This document shows, one piece after another, positions 44,720 through 54,934 of a stretch of 64,000 bases of DNA (its first letter is position 1; the number at the start of each line of letters is the position of its first letter). Source of the DNA: Methanothrix harundinacea 6Ac (GTDB taxonomy: Archaea; Halobacteriota; Methanosarcinia; Methanotrichales; Methanotrichaceae); the NCBI RefSeq assembly GCF_000235565.1, contig NC_017527.1, positions 2,232,001 through 2,296,000 on the forward strand. The letters run 5' to 3'. A program made the position numbers and the translations under genes. The notes beneath the pieces are model-generated. The model was not told the origin of the DNA. It saw only the letters and a program-made list of their open reading frames with translations, and ran no database searches.

Positions 44720-44950
44720 TCAGACCTTGTGGGCTATGGCGAACCTTCGCATAACCCTGTCGATGGATATGGAGACCTTGTCTCCGACCTTCGTATCAGA
44801 GACGAAGATGACGAAGCCCTCAACCCGGGCGATGCCGTCTCCCTGCCTCGATATGTCCTCAATCTCCACCTCATACGTCTTTCCAGCCTCAACTGGAGAA
44901 GAGCTTGTGAATCCGCCACTGCTGAAGGATCCTCGATCGTTTCCGTACAC
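44720..44950 (-). CDS. TRAM-domain small RNA-binding protein
   Basis: A 76-residue protein made of a flexible Gly/Ser N-terminus (MYGNDRGSFSSGG) and a single TRAM domain (YEVEIEDISRQGDGIARVEGFVIFVSDTKVGDKVSISI). Stand-alone TRAM proteins in methanogens act as RNA chaperones, comparable to cold-shock proteins. The start is GTG at 44950. It is monocistronic. Confidence 0.9.
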   Translation of the reverse strand: MYGNDRGSFSSGGFTSSSPVEAGKTYEVEIEDISRQGDGIARVEGFVIFVSDTKVGDKVSISIDRVMRRFAIAHKV

Positions 44951-45057
44951 TCAGTTCACATCCATTTTGCGAAAAACCGCGAAAACAGCTTCTCACGCTC
45001 GCTGGAGATGCCGGCAGGATATTTAAACCTATGGATGGGCAGCCGGAGCCGGAGATC

Positions 45058-45783
45058 TCATTCCGCCCGACAGATCTCCTGGGTGACGAACTCATCCCCA
45101 TCTCGGCGCATCTCGCATACGATCCTGCCGTCGACGATCCGCAGTATCCTATCCGTCTTCTCGGCCATGGTCATGTCATGGGTGACGAGGATGAAGGTCT
45201 GGTTCATCTGGCGGTTGAGCTTCCTCAGAAGCTCGTATATCATGTCGGAGCTCTTGGTGTCCAGGTTTCCGGTGGGCTCGTCCCCTATGACGATGGAGGG
45301 GTGGCCCGCTAAAGCTCTCGCCACCGCCACCCTCTGGTTCTGGCCCCCGGAGAGCTGGTTTGGCCTGTTCATCAGCCGGTCGGCGAGCCCCACCTCCTGG
45401 AGGAGGGCTATCGCCCGATCCCTCGCCTCGTCCCTATCGACCCCGGCGATCAGAAGGGGCATCATCACGTTCTCGACGGCGTTGAACTCCGGTAGGAGGT
45501 GGTGAAACTGGAATATGAACCCCAGCTCCTTATTTCTCAGCCTCGCCCTCTCTTTGGGGGTCGCCCTCGTTATGTTCTGACCCTTCAGCCAGATCTCGCC
45601 GCCGGAGGGGGTATCCAACAGGCCGATCATGTTCAGGAGGGTCGACTTCCCGCTCCCGCTGGGCCCCACAATCGATAGGACCTCCCCCTCCTTTATCGTC
45701 AGGTCGACGTCGTCGAGGGCCACCACCTCCACCCCGTCTCCGTAGATCTTCCTCAGCTTCTTTATCTCTATGATGTTGGTCAA
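45058..45783 (-). CDS. ABC transporter ATP-binding protein (LolD/MacB type)
   Basis: A 241-residue ATPase. Walker A is GPSGSGKST, the Q-loop region is FIFQFHHLLPEF, the signature is LSGGQNQRVAVARAL, Walker B is IVIGDEPTGNLD, and the H-loop is LVTHDMTMAEK. Its sequence type and its two FtsX-like neighbours identify a MacB/LolCDE-like exporter or lipoprotein-release class. It is last in a three-gene operon, ~20 bp after the permease stop. Confidence 0.94.
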   Translation of the reverse strand: MTNIIEIKKLRKIYGDGVEVVALDDVDLTIKEGEVLSIVGPSGSGKSTLLNMIGLLDTPSGGEIWLKGQNITRATPKERARLRNKELGFIFQFHHLLPEFNAVENVMMPLLIAGVDRDEARDRAIALLQEVGLADRLMNRPNQLSGGQNQRVAVARALAGHPSIVIGDEPTGNLDTKSSDMIYELLRKLNRQMNQTFILVTHDMTMAEKTDRILRIVDGRIVCEMRRDGDEFVTQEICRAE

Positions 45784-45805
45784 AGCAAGATCGCCTCCCC
45801 GATTC

Positions 45806-46960
45806 TCATTCTGTTGCTATCGCCTTCACCGGATCGAGCCTGGAGGCCTTGAAGGCGGGGTATATCCCGGCGATGAAGTTGACGACGAGGGCGAAGAGGG
45901 CGACGTAGAGGAACGTCCCCAGATCCAGGACCACCGTCATCCTGTCGGTCATGTAGAACTCCGCCGGGACCTCGATCGTCCCGATCAGCTTCGCCGCGAC
46001 GTGGGCGAGGCCGCCGCCGAGGAGGGCCGAAGGCGGCCCCAGGATGACGCTCTCCAGGATGAAGATCTTTATGATCGATCCCCGGGAGGCGCCCATCGCC
46101 ATCAAGATCCCTATCTCCCTCGTCCTCCGGCTCACTATCATGATCATGGTGTTGACTATTCCCAGGCCGGATATGAAGAATATTAATAAATAGAAAGCCC
46201 AGGAGTAGTACTGCTGGGTATCCAGCATCTCCAGGACGTCCCGGCTCTTCTCCTGCCAGCTCTCGGCCTTGTAGAGGGTCCTTCCGTTCAGGTCCGCGGC
46301 GATGGCGGGGGCGGCATAGATCTCCGACAGCCTAATCCCCACCTCGGTCACCACGTCCCCCTCCCCCAAAAGTTGCTGGGCCGTCCCCAGGGGGAGGTAT
46401 ATGAGGGTCCTGTCGAGCCCCGTCCCGGTCTCGATGATCCCGACCGCCGTCAGCTGCAGGGACGCGTCCAGCCTGGTGATCCTGAACTTGTCTCCCACCT
46501 TCAGCTCCAGGTCGTCGGCGAGGGCGGATCCGACTACGGCGGCGTACCTCCTGAACTGCAGATCGTAGAAGTCGCCCCAGACCACCTCCTCCTGGACCCT
46601 CAGGAGGAGGTCCTCCTGGAGGGGGTCCACCCCTATGAAGGTGATACCCTTAACGTTATCTCGGTGCTTGGCCGCCGCCCCCCCCACCAGCCTCGGGGAC
46701 GCCGCCACGACCTCGGGATGCTCCGTAGCGATGGCGGCGAGGGTCCTATAGAGGTATATGTAATCCTCCCCCTCCTTCGGGGATACGGTGACGTGGGGGG
46801 AGTTCTCCACAGTGTTATCGATCAGGTCCTGCCTGTACCCCTCCGTCAGCCCTATCAGGACCACGATCACCCCCACCGCCAGGGCGACGGAGATGACGGT
46901 GAAGAGGACCATCCGGGGGTTTCCGAGGATGTGCCTCTCTGCGATCGATAGCTCGAACAT
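45806..46960 (-). CDS. FtsX-like/MacB-type permease 2
   Basis: A 384-residue permease: an N-terminal TM helix (VISVALAVGVIVVLIGLTEG), a large extracytoplasmic MacB-type domain (~50-260), and three C-terminal TM helices (FYLLIFFISGLGIVNTMIMIVS, FILESVILGPPSALLGGGLAH, FLYVALFALVVNFIAGIYPAFKASRLDPVKAI). It is related to the next gene upstream, so the pair probably forms the heterodimeric membrane part served by the ATPase at 45058. Confidence 0.92.
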   Translation of the reverse strand: MFELSIAERHILGNPRMVLFTVISVALAVGVIVVLIGLTEGYRQDLIDNTVENSPHVTVSPKEGEDYIYLYRTLAAIATEHPEVVAASPRLVGGAAAKHRDNVKGITFIGVDPLQEDLLLRVQEEVVWGDFYDLQFRRYAAVVGSALADDLELKVGDKFRITRLDASLQLTAVGIIETGTGLDRTLIYLPLGTAQQLLGEGDVVTEVGIRLSEIYAAPAIAADLNGRTLYKAESWQEKSRDVLEMLDTQQYYSWAFYLLIFFISGLGIVNTMIMIVSRRTREIGILMAMGASRGSIIKIFILESVILGPPSALLGGGLAHVAAKLIGTIEVPAEFYMTDRMTVVLDLGTFLYVALFALVVNFIAGIYPAFKASRLDPVKAIATE

Positions 46961-46966
46961 CTTATC

Positions 46967-48133
46967 TCAACCTCGGAGGGCGACCACCGGGTCCAGCTGG
47001 GATGCTCGGTGGGCGGGGTAGACCCCGGCGATCATGCTCAGGACCAGGGCCAGAAGAGGGAAGGCGATGAGGTCGAAGGGGTCGACGAGGAACTTGAAGA
47101 CTATCGGCTGGGGCGCATTGGGCGCGGTAATCGTTATCTGGAGGCTGTGGAGATAGGCTGAGATGAGGTAGCCGGAGGCGCTTCCGGCGATCCCGCCCGC
47201 GAGCCCCAGTATGCCGCTCTCGATGACGAATATCCTCCTGATCGCGGAGCTGTCCGCCCCCATCGCCATCAGCATCCCGACGTCCCTCGTCTTCTCCAGG
47301 ACGAGCATGTTCATGACGTTGGCGATCCCGAAGGAGGCGATGAGAAGGACGAGGGCGAGGATCAGGTTGTTGGAGAGGGTCTCGAAGGCGAGGGTCTTCT
47401 CGAACTCGGGGAAGAGGCTCCGCCAGCTCTCCGCCTCGTAGCCGCGGGCGGAGATCTCCTCGGCGACGGCGTCGGCCTGGTAGGGGTCCTGGAGGTGGAT
47501 GTTGATGTAGTTTATGACGTCCCCATCCCCTACAAACTCCCGGGCCGTACCAAGGGAGACGAAGGCGGCGCCGTCCCACTCCTCGACCCCCGTTCTGAAG
47601 ATCCCCGCCACCACCAGGTTCATCGTCTTCGCGTCCGGGAAGCTGGCTACGACCCCCTCGCCGATCTTGACCCCCAGCTTCTCCGCCACCTTATCCCCCA
47701 GGACCACCCTTCTTCCGCTCGCGATCGAGTAAAAATCCCCCTCTATCATGTACTTCTCGATGCTCATCACCTTGTTCATCTCCGCCGGGACGCCCCCGGT
47801 CATCTCGACGTTCTCGACGTTCCCCTCGAAGGCGAGGGCGGCCGTGCCGCTGAGGGCGGGAGATACCGCAGCGACTCCGGGGATAGTCCAGACGAACTCG
47901 ATGAGGGTCTTGTAAAGGTATATGTACTCCTCCCCCTCCTTGGGGAGGACCAGGACGTGGGGGGCCAGCTCGAATATCAGGCTGAAGAAGGTATCGATGC
48001 TGCCGTTCATGATGGCCCGGAAGACGATGATGATGGCGACGGCGAGGCCGACGGCGCCGACGGCGAGGAGGGTCTGCCTCTTTCTGGTCCTTATGTGCTT
48101 CATCGCGACGAAGAGCTCGAGCAAGGGTCCCAC
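46967..48133 (-). CDS. FtsX-like/MacB-type permease 1
   Basis: A 388-residue permease with the same layout as its neighbour: TM1 (LLAVGAVGLAVAIIIVFRAIMNG), an extracytoplasmic domain, and three C-terminal TM helices ending with LLALVLSMIAGVYPAHRASQLDPVVALRG. It is the first gene of the operon, with six bases to permease 2. The shared VLPKEGEEYIYLYKTL-type segment shows it and permease 2 arose by duplication. The substrate is unknown. Confidence 0.92.
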   Translation of the reverse strand: MGPLLELFVAMKHIRTRKRQTLLAVGAVGLAVAIIIVFRAIMNGSIDTFFSLIFELAPHVLVLPKEGEEYIYLYKTLIEFVWTIPGVAAVSPALSGTAALAFEGNVENVEMTGGVPAEMNKVMSIEKYMIEGDFYSIASGRRVVLGDKVAEKLGVKIGEGVVASFPDAKTMNLVVAGIFRTGVEEWDGAAFVSLGTAREFVGDGDVINYINIHLQDPYQADAVAEEISARGYEAESWRSLFPEFEKTLAFETLSNNLILALVLLIASFGIANVMNMLVLEKTRDVGMLMAMGADSSAIRRIFVIESGILGLAGGIAGSASGYLISAYLHSLQITITAPNAPQPIVFKFLVDPFDLIAFPLLALVLSMIAGVYPAHRASQLDPVVALRG

Positions 48134-48401
48134 CTTCTCCGGCGCGGCCGGGGCGGCAACGCCAATCCTGGGTTCTTAGGATCTTATTTATAGAGATCGG
48201 CGTTGGACCGAGGAACGGCGGGGGACCGCCGAAGCCATCAAGCTCTCGGAAGCTCAATCCTCAGAAGTGGGTTTCCTGCCCTCAACCTCCCCCTACTCCC
48301 CAGGCTGATTGGGGGATCGAGGGTTACGGCGGCGGGCCGCCCCCCTGGCCCTCGGCGGGCCGCTGACGGCCCTGGAGCGGAGATAAAAGATGGCCGGCCC
48401 C

Positions 48402-49199
48402 TCAGAGGGCGACCTCTTCGGCCTCATCCACCGAGTAGTCCTCGTGGACTATCTTGCAGAGCCTCCTGACGAAGAGGGTCGGGTCTTTGGCCTGGAAGAT
48501 GTTCCTTCCTATGGATAGGCCGCCTCCGCCGACCTTTATCGAGTCGTAGACCATCTCCAGGACCTGGTGCTCCGTATCCATCTTGGGGCCGCCCGCGATC
48601 ACCACCGGTACGCTGCAGCCTTTGACCACCTCCCGGAAGGTCTCAGGAGATCCGGTGTAGTTGGTCTTGACTATGTCGACGCCCAGTTCAGCCCCGATCC
48701 GAGCGGCGTGCTTGACGTACTCGACGTCGTGCTCCGACTTCACCTTCGTCCCCCGCGGATACATCATGGCGAGGAGGGGCATACCCCAGCCGTCGCAGGT
48801 CCGAGCGACCCGTCCCAGGTCCTGGAGCATCGTGGCCTCGTCCTCCGCCCCGACGTTTACGTGGATGCTGACGGCGTCGGCGCCGACCCGGATGGCGTCC
48901 TCCACCTCGGTGACGAGGACCTTGTGGTTGGGGTCGGGCCCCAGGCTGGAGCTGGCGGATAGGTGGACGATCAGCCCCACGTCCCGGCCGTACCCCCGAT
49001 GGCCGAAGAGGGGGAGGCCCATGTGGCCGAGGACGGCGTTCGCCCCGCCCTCGGCCACCTTGTCCACCGCCTCCTGGAGGTCTATCAGCCCCTGTATCGG
49101 CCCCACCGTCAGCCCGTGGTCCATGGGGACGATGACCGTCCGCCCCGTCCTTCTGTTGAAGATCCTCTCCATCCTGATGGACTTTCCGACGTTCCTCAT
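48402..49199 (-). CDS. 2-amino-3,7-dideoxy-D-threo-hept-6-ulosonate synthase
   Basis: A 265-residue class I aldolase-family enzyme of the archaeal route to 3-dehydroquinate, starting aromatic amino acid synthesis. It contains [15 protein letters not shown], the Schiff-base Lys in [12 protein letters not shown], the active-site Tyr in AMMYPRG, and the phosphate-binding [11 protein letters not shown] and [13 protein letters not shown]. The length and motifs match MJ0400-type ADH synthase rather than fructose-bisphosphate aldolase of the same fold. Monocistronic here. Confidence 0.9.
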   Translation of the reverse strand: MRNVGKSIRMERIFNRRTGRTVIVPMDHGLTVGPIQGLIDLQEAVDKVAEGGANAVLGHMGLPLFGHRGYGRDVGLIVHLSASSSLGPDPNHKVLVTEVEDAIRVGADAVSIHVNVGAEDEATMLQDLGRVARTCDGWGMPLLAMMYPRGTKVKSEHDVEYVKHAARIGAELGVDIVKTNYTGSPETFREVVKGCSVPVVIAGGPKMDTEHQVLEMVYDSIKVGGGGLSIGRNIFQAKDPTLFVRRLCKIVHEDYSVDEAEEVAL

Positions 49200-49279
49200 G
49201 GGTGAAGGGGATCGAGGAGTCGAGATTAAAAGATGGTGGTTGGATCTCCGGAGGGCAAAACCTCTCCTCGGTAATGATC

Positions 49280-49396
49280 CAGGTCCTGGAGAGGGGGCGA
49301 TTTGTCGAATCCGGCAGCTGGAGAGAGCTTATGGAGACTAACGGCCATCTCGCCGGGGTCTGGAGGTCTCAGGAGATGGATGATCCTTCAAAGGGC
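49280..49396 (+). pseudogene. Remnant of an ABC exporter ATPase C-terminus
   Basis: Within a 74-codon open frame (49202-49426) the stretch [19 protein letters not shown], followed by NGHLAGVWRSQE, matches the last ~35 residues of MsbA-type ABC exporter ATPases (VLEKGRIVESGTHEEL...YAxLWxxQ). The H-loop and everything before it are absent and the flanking residues are unrelated, so it is a fragment left by deletion. Confidence 0.55.
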
Positions 49397-49510
49397 GGTC
49401 CACCTGACGATCCCCCTCATAGCTGATGGGATCCTCTGGTTCCACCCGCGGCCGAAGACCGACCGATTTATTTAATTACTTTCGGATCTATCATTTATGG
49501 GGGTTTATTC

Positions 49511-50248
49511 ATGAAGATCTTTGAAGCCCTTCTGCTGGGAATTATGGTGCTTTCCGCCTCTTCTGGCAACGCACTAGGAGAGAATTATGAAAGCGGAGAC
49601 GTATCGACCCTGACGGTATCGGGGACGGGAGAAGCGACTGCCGATTCCGATTCGGTGACGATAACTCTTGGAGTCCAGACGAGGGACGAGAGCGCGGCCA
49701 AAGCGGCGGACGATAACGCCCGACGTATGGCCGCCTCCATCGAGGCCCTCCAGGCGGCTGGGGTCCCCGAGGAGGAGATAAAGACCTCCAGCTACTCGAT
49801 CTACCCCACCCGAGACTGGATCGATGGGAGACAGTCCGAGAAGGTCATCTTCGAGGTCTCAAACCGGGTCACCTTCACCCTAAACCTCACCGATGAGGTG
49901 GACGTGGGCGGGATCATCGACGCCGCCGTCGGCGCCGGAGCCAACACCATCGATGGCGTATCCTTCGGCCTCCGGGACCCGACCCCGGTCCGGGAGGAGG
50001 CCCTGGAGGAGGCCGTCCTCGACGGCATGGGGAAGGCGGCGGTGATCGCCGAGGCCGCCGGGGTGAGCCTCGGCCGGATCCTATCGATCTCTGAGGGCGG
50101 ATCGGCCCCGATCCCGATGGCGGAGAGCAAGGTCTTCTTCGCCGCCGATGCGGGGGCGGCGACGCCGATAGCCCCCGGCGACGTCAAGGTGACGGCGACG
50201 GTCACCATCACCTATGAGATCAAGGACTTGGTCGAAGCTCCGGCCTGA
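49511..50248 (+). CDS. Exported SIMPL-domain (DUF541) protein
   Basis: A 245-residue exported protein. The signal peptide (ALLLGIMVLSASSGNALG) is followed by a SIMPL/DUF541 domain with TLTVSGTGEATADSDSVTITLGV, the SYSIYP segment and a C-terminal VKVTATVTITYEI strand. The family's molecular role is unclear (oxidative-stress and signalling links have been reported in bacteria). It has a hairpin terminator directly after the stop. Confidence 0.9.
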   Translation: MKIFEALLLGIMVLSASSGNALGENYESGDVSTLTVSGTGEATADSDSVTITLGVQTRDESAAKAADDNARRMAASIEALQAAGVPEEEIKTSSYSIYPTRDWIDGRQSEKVIFEVSNRVTFTLNLTDEVDVGGIIDAAVGAGANTIDGVSFGLRDPTPVREEALEEAVLDGMGKAAVIAEAAGVSLGRILSISEGGSAPIPMAESKVFFAADAGAATPIAPGDVKVTATVTITYEIKDLVEAPA

Positions 50249-50252
50249 GGTA

Positions 50253-50288
50253 GGGGTCCCGCCCTCGAGCGGACCCCCATCATTTTTT
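50253..50288 (+). terminator. Hairpin plus T-tract terminator
   Basis: A 7-bp stem GGGGTCC/GGACCCC (50253-50259 and 50271-50277) is followed by TTTTTT at 50283-50288, immediately after the SIMPL gene. Confidence 0.7.
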
Positions 50289-50341
50289 CCGGCCCGCACA
50301 AGAGCCGTTTTGCCTTGGATAATGGAGGGTCGGCACCCAGC

Positions 50342-50740
50342 CTAACCTGCATCGTAGTAGCAGACGCTGTCGACTTCCAGGACCGTCGGGGACCCGATCT
50401 TGAGGCTCTTCACCCGCCTCACCCTGCCGTGGCCGACGATCACGAGCTGGACCCGAGCCGCCTGAGACTCCCTCTCCTCGTAGAAGTCGGCTCCCGCCTG
50501 GACGACCTTGTGGGTCACCACCTGGATCTCCCGGACCCTGGTCAGCATCCCCCCAGTCCCGGCTACGATGTCGGGTCCGCTCGCCTCCGTCAGGAATATG
50601 ACGTCCCCGGGGTTGGTCTGGAGGAGGGCCAGGAAGTTGCCGGGGCTCCTGATCTCCAGGGTCCTGATCCCGTTGGTCAATAGCTCCCTGATCACCGGCC
50701 TTGATATTCCAGTAAGTGCAACGCATTCCATCTTCATCAC
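50342..50740 (-). CDS. DUF473 family protein
   Basis: A 132-residue soluble protein with ALTGISRPVIRELLTNGIRTLEIRSPGNF and FLTEASGPDIVAGTGGM, matching the archaeal DUF473 family as I recall it. No function is established. Its ATG overlaps the PAC2 gene stop (ATGA), so they are translationally coupled. Confidence 0.75.
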   Translation of the reverse strand: MMKMECVALTGISRPVIRELLTNGIRTLEIRSPGNFLALLQTNPGDVIFLTEASGPDIVAGTGGMLTRVREIQVVTHKVVQAGADFYEERESQAARVQLVIVGHGRVRRVKSLKIGSPTVLEVDSVCYYDAG

Positions 50741-51474
50741 CCGTACATCGGGAACTGCAGCTCCCTCTTGCCCGGAACCTCTTCCGCAGAGGTGCTCTGC
50801 ACCTGATCGGCGAGCTTCTGCATCTGCAGCTCGATCTCCTCCGCCCTCTCCTCCAGATCCGTCGTATCAACCTGGAGGCCGTAGAGGGTGTTGAGCATCT
50901 TGACGGTGACCACCGCCGCCCGGGGGTCGGGGGCCATGCTGTGGGTCTCCCCCAGGAGGCATATCGCCGGCATCTTCCGGAGGAGGCACTCGTTCATGAC
51001 GGACCCCGATATCCCAGAGATGGTCCCAAACTCGAAGACCTCCACCTCTCCCCTGATCTTCTCCAGCATCTCCCTGTTGGTCGCAGCCCCGAAGACCCGC
51101 TGCTGGTCGCCCATCACCGTAATCCCGGCGAGACAGACCATCTCCCTCGATCCTATCGACTCCGCCCAGGATACGATCCCCCGGGCTAGGTCGTAGGAGG
51201 CGGCGGGGTGGACGGGGATGTCCGAGCTGACCACCACCACCCCCAGCTCCGGCTTCTCGTATATCCTCACCGGCATGTGGGCGACCCCCCCCACCAGGAC
51301 GGATATCGGCGGGAAGAACCGGGAGTCTATGGCGCCGAGGTAGTCCATCTCCAGCTTGTTGACGACGTACTGGCTTGCGATATTTCCGATCAGCCCGATC
51401 CCCGGAAACCCCTCGATCACGACGGGGCTCTCGGATCGGGGCGCTTCAGCCCTGACCTGGACTTCGTCAGTCAT
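50737..51474 (-). CDS. PAC2-family proteasome assembly chaperone-like protein
   Basis: A 245-residue PAC2-fold protein: SPVVIEGFPGIGLIGNIASQYVV near the N-terminus, then VGGVAHMPVRIYE, VCLAGITVMGDQQRVFGAATN and CLLGETHSMAPDPRAAVVTVKML. Archaeal PAC2 proteins are related to eukaryotic proteasome assembly chaperones; a role with the PAN/20S system is possible but unproven. The ATG at 51474 (MTDEVQ) is preferred over 51528. It is divergent from the glutaredoxin gene. Confidence 0.88.
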   Translation of the reverse strand: MTDEVQVRAEAPRSESPVVIEGFPGIGLIGNIASQYVVNKLEMDYLGAIDSRFFPPISVLVGGVAHMPVRIYEKPELGVVVVSSDIPVHPAASYDLARGIVSWAESIGSREMVCLAGITVMGDQQRVFGAATNREMLEKIRGEVEVFEFGTISGISGSVMNECLLRKMPAICLLGETHSMAPDPRAAVVTVKMLNTLYGLQVDTTDLEERAEEIELQMQKLADQVQSTSAEEVPGKRELQFPMYG

Positions 51475-51609
51475 GAAAATATCTTTGTCCACTGATGGGT
51501 GATAAGAGCATCGGTCATCGCCCTTCAAGAGGAGGAGACTTGCTGTAACAACTTATTAATTCCATCACCGCCTAAGATGAAGAGCAAATCTCGGAGATGG
51601 TGTGATTCT

Positions 51610-51891
51610 ATGGGATTCGAACGCGTCGAGGGAGAGGACCGGGGCGATATAACCCTCTACGCCCTCAGCACCTGCGTCTGGTGCCACAAGACCAAGAAGC
51701 TCCTGGAGAGGCTGGGAGCGAAGTTCAGATACGTCTACGTCGACCTTCTGGAGGGGGATGAAAGGGATAGAACCCTGGAAGATGTAAAGAAGCACAATCC
51801 AAGTGTCACCTTCCCCACCACGGTCATAGGCGGCGATAAGTCCATCGTGGGGTTCAAAGAGAGGGAGATGAAGGAGGCCCTGGGAGTATGA
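51610..51891 (+). CDS. Glutaredoxin-like protein
   Basis: A 93-residue thioredoxin-fold protein with the active site [13 protein letters not shown] (CxxC) and the cis-Pro region [18 protein letters not shown]. The ATG at 51610 is used; an upstream in-frame start at 51499 adds a non-homologous stretch. Its stop overlaps the start of the ferredoxin:disulfide reductase gene by four bases, identifying it as the probable redox partner reduced by that enzyme. Confidence 0.92.
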   Translation: MGFERVEGEDRGDITLYALSTCVWCHKTKKLLERLGAKFRYVYVDLLEGDERDRTLEDVKKHNPSVTFPTTVIGGDKSIVGFKEREMKEALGV

Positions 51892-52406
51892 CCGCCTTTG
51901 AGCCATCTCGAGAGGAGGGAGAGAACCTCCGCGAGCAGCTGGACCGGGAGGCGGAGGAGATGGGCTACCACCTCAACCCAGACCTCGACTTTACGACGAG
52001 CCTCGTCCGGGGGCTCCTGGTGAACGAGAGGAGATACGGCTACCCCTCATGCCCCTGCAGGCTCGCCTCCGGCGACAGGGACGAAGACCTGGACATAATA
52101 TGCCCCTGCGACTATCGGGACCAGGATCTGAACGAGTACGGTGCCTGCTACTGCGCCCTATACGTCTCCGAGGAGGTCCTGGCCGGAGAGCGGGATCTCT
52201 CGGCCGTCCCCGAAAGGAGGCCATCTCCCGAGGAGAGGGCGAGGGCGGCGAAGGCTTTATCCGCCCCGTCGGGGGAGGCCTTCTCCGCCCTCCCTTACCC
52301 GGTCTGGAGGTGCAGGGTCTGCGGATACCTCTGCGCCAGAGACGAGCCTCCGGGGGTCTGCCCCATCTGCAAGGCCAAGGTCGATCGGTTCGAGCGGTTC
52401 CTCTGA
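51888..52406 (+). CDS. Ferredoxin:thioredoxin reductase catalytic subunit fused to rubredoxin
   Basis: A 172-residue enzyme passing electrons from ferredoxin to a disulfide. The FTR catalytic part has SCPC (C55, C57), ICPC (C72, C74) and a CYC variant of the usual CHC (C87, C89) around the [4Fe-4S] and active disulfide; the His of the plant enzyme is replaced by Tyr. A C-terminal rubredoxin-like domain carries RCRVCGY and GVCPIC (C142, C145, C158, C161). Such fusions occur in methanogens as ferredoxin:disulfide reductases. Its overlap with the glutaredoxin gene indicates the partner. Confidence 0.92.
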   Translation: MTAFEPSREEGENLREQLDREAEEMGYHLNPDLDFTTSLVRGLLVNERRYGYPSCPCRLASGDRDEDLDIICPCDYRDQDLNEYGACYCALYVSEEVLAGERDLSAVPERRPSPEERARAAKALSAPSGEAFSALPYPVWRCRVCGYLCARDEPPGVCPICKAKVDRFERFL

Positions 52407-52440
52407 TGGCAGGTCCGAAGGGAGAGGGAGGTGAGGGACG

Positions 52441-54897
52441 ATGGACGAGAGGTCAGGGGGGAAGAAGCGGGCAGAGCTCCAGATATCCGGGATGACCTGT
52501 GCATCCTGCGCCGCCGCCGTCGAGGAGGCCCTGATGGAGGTGGAGGGGGTCTCCGAGGCGAGGGTGAACCTGGGAAAGGAGACCGCCATGGTGGAGCTCG
52601 ACCCTTCGAAGGCCAGGCTGGCGGACCTGGAGAGGGCGGTATCGGATGCAGGATACGCCGTCGTCAACGAGCGGGTCTCCCTGAAGGTGGGGGGGATGAT
52701 CTGCGCCTCCTGCGTCTCCTCGGTGGAGGAGGCGATCGGGGAGGTGGAGGGGGTGGTCGAGGTCGCCGTCAACCTGGGGGACGAGAGGGCCAGGGTGACC
52801 TACAACCCCAGGATCGCCTCCGTCGCCGATATGAGGGCGGCGATCGAGGAGGCGGGATACCAGTACCTCGGGATCGCCGGGGAGGAGAGCGAGGGGAGGG
52901 AGAGGGAGGCGCGGGAGAGGGACCTCCGGGATAAGAAGCGAAGGGCGGCGGTGGGCTTTGCCGTCGGCTCCTTTCTGATGATCATCGATATGGCCCACCT
53001 CCGCCTTCCAGTCCCGATGCCGATCTTCATGCTCGTCATATCCACCCCCGTCTTCATCCACCTCAGCCGGCCTATTTTCTCGGCGGGTCTCCGGGCCCTC
53101 CGCCATCGGTCTCTGACGATGGACGTCATGTACTCCATGGGGATTGGTGTCGCCTTCATATCGAGCGTGATGGGGACCTTCGGGATCCTCCTGACGGACC
53201 AGTTCATCTTCTACGAGACCGCCGTCTTCCTCGCCGCCTTCCTCACCCTGGGGAGGTACCTGGAGGCGAGGGCGAAGGGGAGGACCTCCGAGGCGATCAA
53301 GAAGCTGATGGGGCTGCAGCCCAAGACCGCCACCGTCCTCCGGGACGGCCAGGAGGTGGAGGTGGCAGCCGCCGACCTCCTCGTCGGCGACGTGATCCTC
53401 GTCCGGCCGGGGGAGAAGGTCCCCGCCGACGGCGTCGTGCTGGAGGGCGAGAGCTACGTCGACGAGGCGATGATCACCGGCGAGCCGATCCCGGTCAAGA
53501 AGAGTAGGGGGGACGCCGTCGTCGGCGGGACCCTAAACAAGAACGGCGCGATAAAGTTCGAGGCCTCTAAGGTCGGAAGGGAGACGGCTTTGGCTCAAAT
53601 AATCGCCCTGGTGGAGGAGGCCCAGGGGTCTAGGCCCTCGATCCAGAGGATGGCGGATCGGGCCGTCGCCCTCTTCATCCCCGCGGTCCTGACGGTGGCG
53701 GCCGCCACCTTCCTCCTATGGCGGTTCGTCCTCGCAGACCTCGTCCCCGGCGACCCCCTCCTCTTCGCCCTCACTGCCACCATATCGGTCCTGGTCGTCG
53801 CCTGCCCCTGCGCCCTCGGCCTGGCGAGCCCCACCGCCATCACCGTCGGGATCGGCCGGGCGGCGGAGCTGGGGGTCCTGGTGAAGAGCGGCGAGGCTCT
53901 GGAGGCCTCCGAGAAGCTGAACACCGTCGTCTTCGACAAGACGGGGACCCTCACCGTGGGGAGGCCGGAGGTGACGGATATACTCCCCTTCGGGGTCGAC
54001 GAGAGGGAGCTCCTCCGGATCGCCGGAGGGATCGAGGCCAATTCGGAGCATCCCCTGGCGGAGGCGGTGGTGAGAAAGGCGAGAAGCGAGGGGATCGACC
54101 TCGCCGAGGCGACCTCTTTTGAGGCCCTCGGCGGGAAGGGGGTCCTGGCAGAGATCGAGGGGAGGGACGCGGCCGTCGGAAACAGGATCCTCCTCCGGGA
54201 GTTGGGTATAGAGGTCCCTGAGGGGACGGAGGCGGCCGCCCTCCGGATCGAGGAGGAGGGGAAGACCGCCCTCCTCGTCGCCCTCGCCGGCCGGATCGTC
54301 GGCGTCGTCGGGGTGGCCGACGCCCTCAAGAAGAACTCGGTAGAAGCGGTCGGTCGGCTGAAGGCTATGGGCTTTGAGGTGCTGATGATCACCGGCGACA
54401 ACCCCTCCACCGCCGGGATCGTAGCAAAAGAGACGGGGATCGAGAGGGTCCTCGCCGAGGTCCTCCCCTCGGAGAAGGCCCGGGAGATAAAGAGGCTCCA
54501 GGATGAGGGCGAGGTCGTCGCCTTCGTCGGGGACGGGATCAACGACGCGCCGGCCCTCGCCCAGGCCGACGTGGGGATCGCCATCGGGAGCGGGACCGAC
54601 GTGGCGATCGAGAGCGGCGAGATCGTCCTTATCCGAGACGACCTCCTGGATGTGGTGGCGGCGATTGAGCTCAGCCGGAAGGTGATCGGGAGGGTGAAAC
54701 TGAACCTCTTCTGGGCCTTCGCCTACAACTCCGCCCTGATCCCGATGGCGGCGGGGGTGCTGTACCCCACCTTCGGGATCGCCTTCCGGCCGGAGTTTGC
54801 GGCCCTGGCCATGGCCGCGAGCTCTGTGACGGTGGTGAGCCTCTCGCTGCTGCTGAAGGGGTACGTCCCCCCCTCCAAGAGGGTAGCTCGAGGGTGA
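52441..54897 (+). CDS. copA: Copper-transporting P1B-type ATPase
   Basis: An 818-residue heavy-metal pump with two N-terminal HMA domains (GMTCASC, C20/C23; GMICASC, C88/C91), eight TM helices, the TGE actuator loop (346-348), the Cu(I)-site CPC (C455-P-C457) in [12 protein letters not shown], phosphorylation Asp499 in DKTGTLT, the SEHPLAEAV motif and the hinge [14 protein letters not shown]. These define Cu+ export. It starts 34 bp after the reductase gene and is followed by a YHS-domain gene. Confidence 0.96.
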   Translation: MDERSGGKKRAELQISGMTCASCAAAVEEALMEVEGVSEARVNLGKETAMVELDPSKARLADLERAVSDAGYAVVNERVSLKVGGMICASCVSSVEEAIGEVEGVVEVAVNLGDERARVTYNPRIASVADMRAAIEEAGYQYLGIAGEESEGREREARERDLRDKKRRAAVGFAVGSFLMIIDMAHLRLPVPMPIFMLVISTPVFIHLSRPIFSAGLRALRHRSLTMDVMYSMGIGVAFISSVMGTFGILLTDQFIFYETAVFLAAFLTLGRYLEARAKGRTSEAIKKLMGLQPKTATVLRDGQEVEVAAADLLVGDVILVRPGEKVPADGVVLEGESYVDEAMITGEPIPVKKSRGDAVVGGTLNKNGAIKFEASKVGRETALAQIIALVEEAQGSRPSIQRMADRAVALFIPAVLTVAAATFLLWRFVLADLVPGDPLLFALTATISVLVVACPCALGLASPTAITVGIGRAAELGVLVKSGEALEASEKLNTVVFDKTGTLTVGRPEVTDILPFGVDERELLRIAGGIEANSEHPLAEAVVRKARSEGIDLAEATSFEALGGKGVLAEIEGRDAAVGNRILLRELGIEVPEGTEAAALRIEEEGKTALLVALAGRIVGVVGVADALKKNSVEAVGRLKAMGFEVLMITGDNPSTAGIVAKETGIERVLAEVLPSEKAREIKRLQDEGEVVAFVGDGINDAPALAQADVGIAIGSGTDVAIESGEIVLIRDDLLDVVAAIELSRKVIGRVKLNLFWAFAYNSALIPMAAGVLYPTFGIAFRPEFAALAMAASSVTVVSLSLLLKGYVPPSKRVARG

Positions 54898-54934
54898 TTA
54901 TTTCAACGCCGAGATAGTTCTAGGTCGCTGAGAG

